Part shown: positions 12,000 through 24,300 of the stretch, one piece after another
Layout of the letters: the number at the start of each line of letters is the position of its first letter
Numbering within the stretch: position 1 is the first letter of the stretch
From: Prorocentrum cordatum
Taxonomy: Eukaryota > Sar > Dinophyceae > Prorocentrales > Prorocentraceae
Assembly: GCA_963575745.1 (NCBI GenBank)
Contig: CAUYUJ010000337.1
Span: 297,230-361,229, forward strand
Reading direction: 5' to 3'
Length of the DNA: 64,000 nucleotides
Program-made: the position numbers and the translations under genes
Notes under the pieces: model-generated
Database searches by the model: none
The model's input: the letters and a program-made list of their open reading frames with translations, nothing else
Told to the model about the DNA's origin: nothing

Positions 12000-14900
12000 T
12001 GCTGCGAGGCCGCTCAGTCGATGGGTGCCTACGTGGGGTTATGCGAGCGACTTCGAGCGCCACCGCCGCGACGGCGTGAACAACGACGCGGGCCGAGGAT
12101 GGCAGAGGAGGCTGAGAGGGTGAGTGGGGGGTGGCGAAATATATTGGCTGCAGGCAAGGATGAGGAGGAAGCGGAGGGCGAGGCAAGGAGGCAGCGCGCG
12201 CCGTCGCGGAAACGCGGATGCCCCTCCCCCACCCCCGCGCCGAATCCGCTTCAGCCACTGTTCGTTTTTTGGGCTCCAGGCGCCAAGCGGGGGGATGGGG
12301 GGGGCCATCCCGCTGTTTCTCCACGTTGGCATGCGCCCCCTATGTCCTAAACTAGCGCTGGCACGGCTGCGTCGCTGCCGGGGTCGGCGCCGTTCCGCGG
12401 GCCCCATGACAGGAGGTAAGAGGTCAACGGCGGCCGCCGCTCTCTAAAGTCCCACTTGGGGCACATTCGCGGCGCCGCTTGGTCTTCGCTGGGGCCCGCG
12501 CCTGCGCCCGGCTCGCGGGTCAGAGACCGCCTGGGCTCCAGTGGCGGCTGGGGCGCGCGCGGGCTTCCATCTGATTGCAAACGCCACCAGCATCCTCCGC
12601 CGCCGCTCTCCTCCACGCCCCGCTAGGCCCCCGAGCTCCGTGGCATGGCCATCCCTTGCCTGCGCCCCCCCCCCCCCCCTTCCTCCTCCCTTGCTGAATC
12701 GGCCCAAAGATTGGGCGGCGGCGCTGCCCATCGCCATTGCGCGCGGCGCTACGCGCGCGCGTCTAACTGCGCGCAAATGCACGCCTCGATCCCGGGCCCG
12801 ACGCCGGTCGCGCGCGCGGAACTCTCGCGCTTCCGACGCGCGCCATTGGCGGCGCGCGCCGAGCGAGTTGCAGAACGCCGCCGCCTTAACCCGCGGCTGT
12901 GCGCGATCGGCGCGCCCCCAGCGTTCGCGCGCGAGTTGGGCGCTGCTGCGCGTTGCTTCGTCGCGCAAGCGCTCGCCGCGCTGGGTGGCCCACGCGACAG
13001 CCGCTCCGCGCAGTCGCCCGCGCCGACGACGCGCGTTCCGCGCGCGGCATCTCAGGCGGCGCAGTGGTGCAGCGTCTTGCTGGAGCGTCAGAAGTGCGCG
13101 TGCCTGTAGCGCTTGGGCATGGGCGATGTCTAGGTCCCGCCCGCGCATCGCGCGCGCGACGACGTGTCGAGCGGGGGCCGTCGCCGCGCCCACTTCTTGC
13201 GCGCGTCGCGCTGAATCGGCCGCGCGATCGGCGGACGCCCCGGCGCGGAGAATTTGCCGGCGCGCAGCGCCATCGCAGCCGGCGCCTGGCGCGCGTCGGC
13301 GCTCGACGCGGCGGCGCCCGAGGCCGCCGCGCGACGTTCGTCGCGCAGCCCGCGGACGTCGCCCTGACGTGGGAATTCCCTCGGCGCGCGCCCCCCCCGG
13401 CAGCCTCGCGACGCGCGGTGGGCCGCCGAGTCGCGAGTTTAGCGGTGCGCGTCGCCCCGCCTGAGATGCGCCGTCTGATCGCCCGGCGACGTCCTTCGCC
13501 GCGCCCGCCCCGCGCCGACGTTCGCCCCAGTGGCGCGCGCGCTGTCGCTGCGGCGCGCTGACCGCCTTCGGCGTCGCGCGGGCCGCGCGCCTGCAACGAT
13601 CTCCACCGTTGATTTCGGTTTGGGAACTGAGCAGCCGACGGGGGGCAGCGCGGCTCGGCGCCGGGGCTGCGCGCCCAGAAACTTCGGCACCGAGCCAGAG
13701 GCCGCGCGCCCAGAGCCAACGATTGCGCGCCTCGCGCCTCGGGCCACGAGCTCCAGCGCGGCGCGCGCGGAGCCCGGGGCCCGAGTTCATGGGCCCGACC
13801 TCCCGAGCCAACTCGCCGAGCCAACGGCCGCGAGTCCGAATCGCCCACTCAGACGCGGATCACCGACCCGGCCCAGCGCGCATTTTGCGCCCCGAGCCGA
13901 AAGCCCAAGCCCGAAGCCCGATGCCTCGCGCTGCGCCGCGCGCGGTGCCGCAACTGCCCCCCTCGCGGAAGGGGCCCGCCGCCGGGGGCCCTCTGCGAGG
14001 AGCCGCTTGCCCCGAAACCGCAGGCGCCATGCCCGAGCCCGAAGCATTGCCCCCGTTGCGGTTGGCCTCGGGCTGCTCATCGGCAGCCAGTTGACCTGGG
14101 CAGTGGGCCGCGACCCCGAGAAGGCAACCCTGGAAATTGCGCGTCCATGGCGCCCGCCGTAACCGTGAGACATTTGGGGCCTCTTTTCTGGAATTGCGTT
14201 TCGCTCGCACGTGCCGCGTGCGCGATGTCTGCCGCTCTTCGAGAGAATTGTCGGGGGCCGTGAGAAACGCGCCTTCGGCCAGGCGCCCTGGGCAATGAAC
14301 CCCGGGCCCTCGGCCTCGCGCCCGATGCTTTCAGCCTGGGCCCAATGTCCTGCTGCAGAGGACGCGAACCTCGCACCCGTTGCCCTGCGCTTTGAGCAGC
14401 GCACCTTACGCTGTCGCCTCGGGCGCCGCATTCCGCGCGCCTCCCGGCTGGCCCAACGCTTTGCCCCGGGGCCCCGCTCCTTCGCCCGCGACCCCCAGCC
14501 GCCAAGCCGCGGGTTGAACATCCACTCGAAAAACGTGCGGGCCCTGAGCCTCCGACCTGAAGTCGATAGTTTGCGCCCTTTGTTGAACGCTGATCCGCTC
14601 CTCCGCGCGGTGGGCTCAAGTTCGTCGTTTCGGCCATGCGTTCGGAACTTGGTCTGCGGGGCTTAGGCGCGGCGTCATTTGCATTGGGTTCGATGGGTTG
14701 CGGCGTCAAGGCCTCGGGCCTGTGGCCGAGGACTCGCGGATTTGGCCGTGGCATAAGGAGGCGCTGGGCTCGCGCCCCAGGGCTTTGGGCGCGAGCGTTC
14801 TGGGGGCCGAATCTCAGGGCTCGGAAGCCGCGCCGGCGGCATTAGGCCAGGGCTGGAGCCATGCGGCCCAGGGTTCGAGGCTCATGGCAGAACGCATGGT

Positions 14901-15130
14901 GGCCTAGATCTTCGGGCCAGGGCCCCGTGGCTTGCGGCGCAGAGCTCGAGGCTCCTGGAACGGGGGCCCAGAAGTCAGGGCGCAGGTGCGATTATACGCG
15001 CGGCCCCCTGCCCCGCTGACGCCGGTGGCCGCGACCGCTGCCCACCCGAGTTATCGAGGCGTCGCGCGGGCGGCCACAACGTCGCGCGGGCGGGTTTCCG
15101 CGATCATTGTGCGACGCTTGTGAGCCTGTG
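12000..15130. other. Very GC-rich stretch without a supportable gene
   Basis: Frames are open on both strands almost throughout (for example 12444-13811 minus, 12541-13464 plus). All encode Arg/Ala/Pro-rich sequence, and the six-frame openness follows from the composition. A short poly-C run lies at 12665-12680. Between 13.6 and 14.9 kb there are loosely repeated GGGCCCGAG / CCCGAAGCC blocks without a regular period. Confidence 0.5.
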
Positions 15131-15229
15131 TGGGTGCCTCGTGAAACATGCAATTTCGAAAACGCACACATCAAAAAGGAGGACTCAGCTGAAAAGCACT
15201 TGTGTAGCATTTTCTCAAAATCGTCGCTC

Positions 15230-17260
15230 GAAGGCCTGTAGGGGGACAGGCACGTCTCGGCCCAAGACGGAGCGCGGTGGCTCAAGGCAACCAACTAGGC
15301 CTTCAAGGCGGCCCAAGAGGCCCCACGAGGACCTCCAGAAGCGCTCGAATAGGCCGATCTCATGTATCTTCCTTGAGTGTTTGCTGGCGCTTCGCATTCT
15401 CACTTTTCAGGGCTTCCTCAGCTCAAGATAGCCAAGGAAACAGGATGGGCCCCCAAAGAACAGTTCAGGACCTCAATATGGCCCCAATGGCCCCCAACAA
15501 CACTCTTTTACGAGAGTCGCAATAGGTCCCAAAGAGGTGATAATTCCTGCGTCCCGGGGCGAGAAGCGAAAGGCTTCCTCACGGATAGGGAATCCCAAGA
15601 TGGCTCGAAAGGCTCCCAAAACGTGCGTCAACATGGCTCTAGTACAGTCAGCCCGTATCATACGGATACACGGTAAGGGTGCAACGGCCTTGGAACGCCA
15701 AGGTGACGTTTTTCGAGTGGGGCTGGCCAGCGAAAGTTGCCAAGGATGGGCCTCAGGGGCAAGGATGCAAGGGTAACCTTGGAAACCTCGCTAATCCTTG
15801 CTGTGCGGGTTGGTTGACTGTAGGCTCCAGATAAGCCTCAAAAAGGTTCGGATCATCAATCCCAGCTTTGACACCTCCTCTATGTCGCGTTAACTCCACC
15901 AACCTTCTGGGCGCAAGTGGTTCTCCACTCTTCCCAAACCCCGAATCCCTCTCCTGGGAAGGCGAGTTGTCTTGCCCCTGATCGATAAACACCCCCTCCC
16001 CCACTCTACTGGGTCCTAGTCAGGGTCAATGTCGCCCTCCCGCCATCTTGCAAGAAAACAACACAAAGTGCACTCAGCAGCAGAATCTAGATCATATTCG
16101 GGCGCCCCGCGATCACTTTTCATTGTGTTTGACAGTGGCGCGGGGGGCACCACATTGCCTAGTGTGTTCTGTGCATTTCCAACATCCCTGCCAAAGTCAA
16201 ATTCAAAGTGCATGCTGCGGCAAAATCTGTGATCACATGTGATCACGCGCGGTCGCCCCACGATCATTTTGCAGTGTGATTTGACAAGGGTGATGGGGGT
16301 GCCCTGGCACGCGTGGCGCACCTCGCGGGCGTCACGCATCTGGCCGGCGCCTGCGTGATTCCCGATGGTTGTCGATGATGACCCCTGCCTATGCTGAGAC
16401 ACCGATGCTGCAACATGGCCCCCGACGCCCCAGAATGCCCTCCAGGATGACACAATACAACCGACAATGGCTCAAGATAGTCTCAGACATATCTCCGAGA
16501 GGCCCCACGACGGCCACAAAACAGCTCCAAGTGACCACTGATCCCCCAAGGACCCCCCCAAGAGGCCAAACTTGTCCCATAACCTTACGGGATCAATGAA
16601 TATTGCCTTCTCGCCTTTTCGCATCCGATGGGCCTCTGAAACCCCAAACTATGAATCCCACGAAGAGCCCACAAAGACGGTCCAAGAATCCAAGAAGCCC
16701 CAAATGAAACCTCCAAGAGCACCCCAAGCGGCCCCCAAGATGCTATTTCTAGGTCTCCGACGGGGGGGACCCGAATTAGCCCCCCTCGCCCTTTTGAGCC
16801 ATGGGGCCCAATTCCGCCCCAAGATGGCCTCGGCGCAAGACGGCCCAAGATGGCCGCATAACAGTTCTATTTAGATGGCCCAAAGAGTCCCCAAGGAAGC
16901 CCACGTGGGCCCCAAGAGACCCTCCAGGCCTTCAACAACCGAATGAGAGGTCACAGGTGTTTGCCTTCTCGCCTTATCGCTGCCGATGGGCCTCTGAGGC
17001 CTCAGGAAGGCCCCAAAATGAAACGAGAGAGCCCCAAGGAGCCCGGGAGGGCCCCAAGACGGCCCCAAGAGCGCAAAAGAGCTTCCCAAGACTGCCCACG
17101 AGACCCCCCAAACGGCCCCAGATCGCGCCAAGAAGGCCACAGAGGCCCTCAAGGCAGCCTCTGAAGGAGAATGCTGCAAACGGGCCAAGACGCCTCAGGC
17201 AGCGTAAAAAGCCCCACGGACCCCAAGAGGCCCTCCCCCAAGCTGAACCCAAGGGGACCA
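15230..17260 (+). repeat. Degenerate CCAAGA / GGCCCCAAGA repeat region
   Basis: The plus strand is a mosaic of GGCCCCAAGAGGCCC, CAAGATGGCC and similar blocks at irregular spacing. A longer anchor recurs inside it: TTTGCTGGCGCTTCGCATTCTC near 15381, TGCCTTCTCGCCTTTTCGCAT near 16602 and GCCTTCTCGCCTTATCGCTG near 16963, each followed by a GGGCCTCTGA-like block. Relatives occur near 39.2 kb and 52.35 kb. No protein gene is supported. Confidence 0.7.
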
Positions 17261-17449
17261 CACGGATTTCTTGGCTCGGCGCTGGACGCTCCTCCCCCCG
17301 CCCCCTCCCCTGCCCGCTCGGAGCGCGCCAGTGGGCAGCGCTGGAGGCACCAGGGTGTGGGGACGGGGATCCAGCACCGACCCAAGAGATCCGCGCGGAA
17401 CTCTGAGAGGTCAAAGCTCTAAGGGAGTAGCAATACAGTCGAAACAAGG

Positions 17450-19190
17450 ACAAGGTCAGCTAGAAGGAGCGACCACGACAGGTAACGGCGGCCCCAGGAC
17501 TCACTCGAACACCATCCCGAGCAACCCGTCGAGCCAAGTTCGTGCGTGGCTGCGATTCCTCCTTCACGGACGGGTCACAAAACAAGAACACGTACAGAGA
17601 TGCAGGTTTCGCAAGAGGTCTCTCTGCGAGGCGGAACGAATGGGGCTCAAGCGCAACACGGCCACAACTCCGCGCTACTCGGAACGCCGGAGAGGCCCAA
17701 CATGGTGCCCGACGCAAGAGTGTGGAGATGATGACGAAGTGGTCAATCGGTAACAATGGACCTTGACGGCTCGGAGACTTACCGTAAAGTGCATTGCTGA
17801 AACGCTGTACATATTCGCTTCGAGCATCGACGGCGCGATAACAGGATGCAGATGGTGACGCTGATCTGGGCTCCCCGAGAATCCAACCATGAAGAATGAG
17901 CTCACACAGAACTGCATTCGCAGAAAATGCTGGGACACATGCGCCCTTCGGGGAACTTATTGCGTTCGGAGTTCCGAAGCATGAGGTACACATCAACTGC
18001 GCGAGACGATAACAAACATGCGATGTGGTGAATGCCTGATCCATCGTCGACCCCAGAATATCCCTAAACATCGAGGCATCACCTAAACTAGGCAATACTG
18101 TGCTCACTGTATATCGGCATACTCCTCCTCACGCTCTCCATGACCTGCCTACTTCCTTCAATTTCGTACCCCCCATCATTCCCATTCAACCCGTCGTCCT
18201 CCCGGTTCCGCGTTTTCCTACTCCTCCGCTCCCCCTCCCTCTCTTCCCCCGCCTTTCCTTCCTCCACCTTGTCCCCCTCCTTCTCCCAAGCTCCTTTCCT
18301 TACTTCCGCGTCCTTCTTTTCCCCCCCCCCATCTCCCTCCACTCCGTCGTCCTCTCCCTCCCCCTCCCCCTACTCCCCCTCTTCTCTCATCCCTCCTTCC
18401 CCCGTCGAGCTGGGGGCCTAAAACTTGGCCGCTGCGGCTGATGTCGCTGGCCAGCGCGGAAATAAATGGATCCACGGCTGCAGCGGAAGGTGGTGACATG
18501 GACGATGCGAAAACGAACACCGAAGAGACCCTCTCCCCGAGGTATCACGCGGATACATGCGCAAAAGGCACATTGCTAAGTTGATACCTAGCGCTGGCGG
18601 TCCTGGGCGGGCGGTCATTTCCCTCCTGCCCAGTACCATACACGACCCGTGCGCCACCCCTCCCGCAAAACATCTTCGGTCTGCAGAATCCCTGATACCC
18701 GCTTGTTGTTTGCCCATCGCGCCCACTCAAGAAACGCATCGTTGCATCATGCAACGTGTTCACACGATGCCCTTCCGAACACAAGTGGGGAACCGTCGAC
18801 CACAATGGGAATATGACAAGTGTTGGTCGGTTCCCCCCGAAATAATTTATGGATTACAGCCGATACAACGTGATCTACAAACGTATGTTTCCACATCTCT
18901 GCGCGTAATCGTAACAGGCCGATGATGCGCGCAATGTGTTGGCACCCTTGGCGTGCGTACCAATCATCGGCGATCAAATCACGACATGTGATACATATGT
19001 GACGCCCGAACACCCTGGAATAATGATCAGATGCGCCATCTTCAGCACATGATCTCATGTTACCGGTAACGCATGTTGTTCGGATGTGTCGCGCAAGCCC
19101 ACGCGTGGGCTCGCGATGGAGCGCATCCGTAGACATGATATGCATACCTTGCAAACTTGCTCATTTGGGCGGCTCGCATCAATCAGTGCC
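17450..19190. other. No supported gene; C/T-rich tract inside
   Basis: From about 18150 to 18420 the plus strand is almost pure pyrimidine (CCTCCCTCTCTTCCCCC type). The rest is mixed sequence of lower GC than its surroundings. Open frames here (for example 17460-18107 minus) have no recognisable domain. Confidence 0.4.
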
Positions 19191-19199
19191 CTGTCTCAG

Positions 19200-19705
19200 A
19201 AACCTCGGCGATTCGTGTAGTTGTTTTTTTGGCCGGAGCATAATTTACCAAACTTTGTATAATTGGCTTGCCACATCAACCTCTGCTGCAATAGGAAAGC
19301 GATCGCACCGCGACTCCGGGTGCACCCAGGTCGCCGAGTTTCTACTGAATGCGCGCGCTCGGAAACCAGGCGCCCGCGCACCCCGGGAAACCCCGCTGGT
19401 GGCACGCACAGCTCGCATCCTCTTGCCGGGACCTTACCTAAGAAACAGTGGAGGGTCTATCAGCGCAAACCTGAACTTAATTTACCCAACTTTGTCTGGA
19501 TGGCCGTCTTGCTACATCGGCCTCTGTCGCAGCAGGGAGGCGATCGCAGTCTCTGCGGCAGCGCGCGCGTCCGCCGTCAAGACGCCCGCCGCGCACCCCC
19601 GCCGGTGGCTTGATCAGAACGCATCCCTTTGTCGGAAACAACCTAAGGCAAGCCAGGGGGTCTACCAGCACAGGCCAGAACATAATTTACCCAATTTTGT
19701 CTTGC
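19200..19705 (+). repeat. ~205-237-bp tandem repeat, about 2.5 diverged copies
   Basis: TAATTTACC(A/C)AA(C/T)TTTGT recurs at 19241, 19478 and 19683. Between the first two pairs there is further parallel order (AGGCGATCGCA-like, CGCGCGC, CCGGGAC/TGGTGG blocks, then CAGCGCAAACCTGAAC or CAGCACAGGCCAGAAC). Divergence is substantial. Confidence 0.75.
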
Positions 19706-19954
19706 GCAGTCATGCGGCGTCCACCGCGTCGGATAAACGCTGCAACGGCGCAATCAATGAGCCTGGTCCCAAGCTGCCTGGGCGGCGGGGCGGCGGCGAC
19801 AGTGGGCTCGAATTTCTCCTGTGAATAACTGCGAGAAGCTGGCGTGGGAACCGTTTTGGCCGGCAGCGTGGGCGAAATAGAAGGCATTGCGACAGCAAGC
19901 AAAACAAATGGCGGATTCCCCACTGAAGTGAGGCGTGGGAATGAGGAAGTTGGA

Positions 19955-20590
19955 CAACCAATCGCGACCGCGCACGGGAATGCCCCGCGCTGCCCAAGGT
20001 CACCTCCCTCATCCGCGGACAGACGGCGCAGCGTCGCAGGTGACCCGTGTCAGCGCAAGCCATGGCAGCCGATCGCGCGACGGCTGCCGGCGGGCCAAAC
20101 ACGTGAGGGCGCGCGGAGGCCACGGCGGGCAATCCGAACCCAACGAACTCCTTCGGAAGCGCATTCCAAGGCACCCGCGTCAGCATCTGCGCGCAGCGAT
20201 AGCGCGCGGCGCGCGAGGCTGGTGGCCGAGGGCAGAACTGCAGCGCGGGCTGGATCAAAGACAGGCACATAACGTGGAAGGTCCGCATGCCGACAACCAA
20301 TCCCGGGCCGGCCTCCTTTACATGCGCGGTCCAATTCATCGGCCGCGGGGCGATATCACCCCAGGCATGGGCCTCGCAGTCAGGGCCAGTCATGGCTCCA
20401 GCGCACCTCGCGAACCGAGCAACAACTAAATCGCGGAAAGCAGGCCCGAGAAACCGAACTGAATCCTGAATCGTCACCACCGAGGCGTCGCCCAAAATCG
20501 GGAGCACGCTTTTTTTCAAATCCAGTTTGAGCCCAGCTGGGCTTCCAGAAGTCCATGACTTCAGGGTCGGTTCCAGGGCCAGGGGCGCGT
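19955..20590 (-). pseudogene. Non-LTR retrotransposon reverse transcriptase relic (post-catalytic part)
   Basis: The minus frame contains GLKLDLKKSVLPILGD near 20535-20490. It continues with ARFARCAGAMTGPD, GPGLVVGMRTFHVM and VPWNALPKEF. This order matches the region after the catalytic YxDD box in dinoflagellate LINE-type reverse transcriptases: a Gly-Leu-x-Leu-Asn-x-x-Lys block, then the thumb-like segment. The catalytic palm motifs are missing upstream, and the open frame continues beyond about 19950 into unrelated composition. I read it as a truncated, decayed copy. It differs in sequence from the intact element at 41.7-45.5 kb. Confidence 0.6.
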
Positions 20591-20639
20591 TCGGCGGGGG
20601 GGAAGTCAGGTCGTCCCAATGCGCAGTTGATTGTTTCAT

Positions 20640-22856
20640 GTACTGGCTGCCACGATGGAGTAATCACCTCAGCGTCGGGTCTGCGGCCGGCGCGAAGGGA
20701 CGCGTGCTTGCTCGACCCCCCGCGTCTCGTTCCTCGCCCGACGTCAACATTGCGTTCCAAGGTCCCCCCTCGCATCGTGGCGGACGCCTTCATGCTCGCA
20801 CGGGGCGCGCCCCCCCCCACCCCCCCCACCCAACAAAACAAAAAAAAATCGCGCATCGCGCGCCCGCGGCGTCGGCGCCGCAAGAATCCGCGCGCTGCGA
20901 ATCGAGGGAGAGGCCACCGCAGCATCTGCAAGTAGCTGTAGAGCGCGTGGCGCGCCGTCCAGATGCTGCTGAAACCCCGGAGTATCTGCGATCGCGATGT
21001 TCGAAGAGATCTGACGCCGACCGGCCCCGCCGCCCCGGCCCCCATGGACCGTCGAAACAGCCGGGGCATCGAGCGGAGCGCCGCAGGCTCGAAACGTGAT
21101 TCTGACATCGGAGTCGCAGAGGGCGAGCGGCCGAGTCGCATCGGGGCCCCGCGTCGCACCCTGTGCCGTGCCATCGGGGCTCGTGCCCTTCGGCAAGACG
21201 AAAAAAACGTGTCGCACACGCTATCAAGCAGCGCCGCGCTACTGCTATCGTAGAGCAACTCGCAATATCATGTGATGATTCAAGCCCGCACTCCACCTGC
21301 CAGGCAGCAGGAGGTCAGCTGGCCTTCCCAGGATCAGCGCTACGACTCCACTTTGCGCGGTCTTCGAATTCGCTGAACTCGAACTTCCACTCGGGCCGTC
21401 GCCGCAGGTCGGCCCCCTCGACTCTGCTACAGAAACGCAAGAGCTCAGGCCACAGCAGACGATCCACGTGAGCTGTCTGGAATATTCCACCCAATTGAAT
21501 AGAAGGTAGCCTCGCCCTCCTGGGCCTCAACGCAAGCCGCTCCGTCAAGAGTGCGGATGCCACTGAAGAGCACTCGACGTCGGAACTGCTACCGGAAGAG
21601 TCCGCTACGCCGAAACACTTTTTCTTGACGCAGTCCTTCTCCTCCTCCGATGTGCTGGCACCCCTGGGCTGCCATCCCTCCATCGCTGCCTCCTCCGGCG
21701 CGCTCCACTTGCAACCGGCCTGCGCGCGCAACGCCCGGCAAAGCGGATGTCAGCCATGGCTTCTACACCGACGTCTCCCTCCAGTACGGCATGCGCTGCA
21801 AACGCGCGCGCGAATGAAACTGGCCACGCCGCGCGCCCCGAATCGCGCGCGCGAGTTCGCGGGTCGCCTGGAGACGCGAGTCCTCGGGTGACCATGAGGG
21901 CGCCCGGAGGGATGCGATAGCACCGCGGAATCGCCGCCCTGTGGGCCGGCCCCACCGGGCACCATGCCTACGAACCAGAACTGCTGCCCCAGAGCGTCCA
22001 GATGGAGATCCTCCTCAGCGCGACATCACCACGATGATGGCTGCGTCGGCGCCTTGGCACTCCGGCCTGCGCAAGGGCGAGCGCCGCGCCGAACTGCGGG
22101 GCAGCCATGATGATGCTGTTGTCAATCTTGGTCGATATCGAAGTCGGCGAACCTGGTGCCAGAACTTGCGTTGTTCCACTCGGATGGTGCGATGTGCTCA
22201 TAAGGGCAGCCAGCGCTATCGCACACGTGCCGAGGCACGGCGATAGTCCAGGAAGGAGCTTCGCAGTCATGCCTGGCGCGACGCTTCGGCCAGTGCCTGA
22301 GGATTTGCGATGTGTCGAGGAACCTCGTGGCGCTCCTGTGGGCGAGTCACCCCTCATCGCGGTTGCGCCTTCTGCTGTTGCTCTCGCGCTCGGACCGGGT
22401 GTCCGAAGCGAATTGCCGTCTGGCTTGCAAAACAACCGTGGGCATAGGCTGTTCGGATAATGGAAAATGATATTGCTTGTTTGATGGAAATGAACGTATC
22501 TGCGAATGTGCGCCCAAACCGCTCTTTTCGCACATTTCGTGGATCGCAAGCTCGGGGCGTTCCCGGCTGCGCAACCAACGAGGAATTCCACCGGCCCTTT
22601 GGGCGACAGGTGGTCTAACGAGGGTCTCTTTCCACTTCCACAACCCCTCTTTCCTTCGGGGAGGGGAGCCTTCCCCTCTCCTCTCTGGAGTTTTTCTTTG
22701 TTTTGAGGGGTCGCGATGTGTCGGGGGCTCCTTTTTTTCTGCCATTGGGAGGGTCATGTTTTGCCGCCCCATCGCGACGATCGTGGCCCCAGGGGGGGGG
22801 CGCAAACCTAGTGCCCCCACTCGTTTGACCCACCGCCTCCAAGATGGCCCCAAGAG
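20640..22856. other. No supported gene
   Basis: Mixed GC-rich sequence. It includes a C-run/A-run patch near 20807-20850 and a partly palindromic TTCGGGGAGGGGAGCCTTCCCCTC segment near 22660. The last ~50 bp before the LTR (CTCCAAGATGGCCCCAAGAG) belongs to the degenerate CCAAGA repeat that also follows the other LTR, so the element apparently inserted into this repeat type. Confidence 0.4.
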
Positions 22857-23097
22857 AGTCTGAAATGACTCTGGTAGGTCATATTGCATCCAATTCCATG
22901 TCGAAGGAATGCGATATGGGGTGTGGATGGGTAAGATAGGAGAAGATCGATGTATAGATCTTTCCATCACATAACGAATACCAAATCAGGTATCCGGGCA
23001 AATAGGGCGCGCGTGCCTCGAGCGATGAGGCAGCGACGCGCAGGTTATACTCCCGATGATCTATAACATCTCCCAAAGAGCTAGCTACCCTTAAAAA
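22857..23097 (-). repeat. 3' LTR of the copia-like element
   Basis: It starts at AGTCTGAAATGACTCTGG and ends near GCTACCCTTAAA. It aligns over its whole length with 38671-38908 in the same orientation, sharing for example GATCGATGTATAGATCTTTCC and AAATAGGGCGCGCGTGCC. About 20 differences in 225 positions counted by eye. The inner right boundary is uncertain by ~15 bp. Confidence 0.85.
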
Positions 23098-23486
23098 GTC
23101 GGGAGGGGAGGAGACGGAGAGTAAAGCCGCGCGGTCGCTAGGCTCTCGACAGGCGCGCAACTGCTCGCAAGGAAAACAGTACACGCAGACTGGTCAACCA
23201 CCAGACCGAAGGCCGAGGTTATTCGCCGGCGAGCTTCCTCGCAAAACTTTTCCACGCATGCACAGGACAGCCCCTTGGATAGACAAGGGCCATCGGCCCG
23301 GCTAGAGGTAAGCCAACCAGGCTATTCCCCTCCGGGCAAAAGGTATTAAGGCAAAGAGCCTGAACCAAACTGAGCAGGCTCGCTGCCAAGCGTGAAAAGT
23401 ATGGCTCGCTTCCGAGCAAGAAAGAGGGCGCCTCCATACTAGGCGCCCGTGCTGGCAAACTGGGCCGCAGGGGCACCAAGGACATG

Positions 23487-24300
23487 CTAAAAATGATTCG
23501 ACTTAGGTTTGGTTTTGTCCTCGGGGCCCCGAAAGGGAACAAACTGCATCATGTCATACTTAAATGACTGGGTGCCTGACATCACTTCCGAAAGCAGCTC
23601 CCGAACGATACTTCCCTTTGTATGCCCATCTGCGGTCATGTCCCTAGTGTCACACCACTGTACGTTATGCACTATACCTATATCCATGAGCTCACGTATC
23701 TAGTTGATATGTTCCAGCAAAGTACGTGCCGTCGGTATATTGAAGTTTTTGCTGGATAATGATTTATATACAGACTCAGCGCCTACAGTAAGGGATAATT
23801 TGATAGCTAGGCCTCCAAATTCACGCATACATCGTAGTTGTCGTGGGGTAAGTGCCCCAACCTTGAGCTCGTGGAGAGTGATGAGCGTGGGCTAGTCATC
23901 AAGATTGTGTGCAGCTGCAAGTGCCTCAGCGGCATAGCTGGACCTCACCTGCAGTCGGTGCGACTTGCATAGTACGTCGCAAAGGTGAACGACGGATTTG
24001 CCTTGGGGCGAGTTTCCTCGCCGTAATACGTTAGCCCCACGACTGCCGTAGCCATTGGTTTCGTCGTCCCCCTCCCCGGTGAGTTTCCGATACCCCGAGT
24101 CACTATGTATGTCTACTTCATTCGTCGGTTTCATCCGAGGGAAGGTGATGCGTTTCGGACTGCTGATCAGCTTTCGCGTCACAGCATTCAATCGTCTGGC
24201 TTGTAAGTTGGTGGGCTCTTGGATCTTCTGGAGAGATGCCACATACACCATGAGCCAGACTTGAGTAAGAAGGGCATAGGCGAGAGCTCCTCGCAGGCTT
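23487..24300 (-). pseudogene. RNase H domain of the copia-like element
   Basis: LRGALAYALLTQVWLMVYV leads into EVDIHSDSGYRKLTG (first Asp), RSSYAAEALAAAHNLDD (Glu) and further on VQWCDTRDMTADGHTKG (last Asp). TAG codons at 23894-23892 and 23702-23700 interrupt the same frame, which ends with TAG at 23489-23487. The acidic set needed to degrade the RNA strand is present. The hairpin at 24008 encodes RGNS inside this domain. Confidence 0.82.

Noticed and set aside
12444-13848. Minus-strand ORFs of 455 and 320 residues and overlapping plus-strand ORFs
   Set aside because: Extreme GC leaves every frame open; composition is Arg/Ala-rich with no domain.
17460-18107. Minus-strand 215-residue ORF
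   Set aside because: No domain, no coding-like contrast with other frames, and it ends in filler sequence.
19389-19412. CCGGGAAACCCC, resembling the retroelement hairpins
   Set aside because: It does not form the GCnnG/CnnGC stem and lies in an unrelated tandem repeat.
24043-24060. CCGTAGCCATT, resembling the start of the dinoflagellate spliced leader
   Set aside because: Only about 11 bases match, the following bases diverge, and it lies antisense to conserved RNase H coding sequence.
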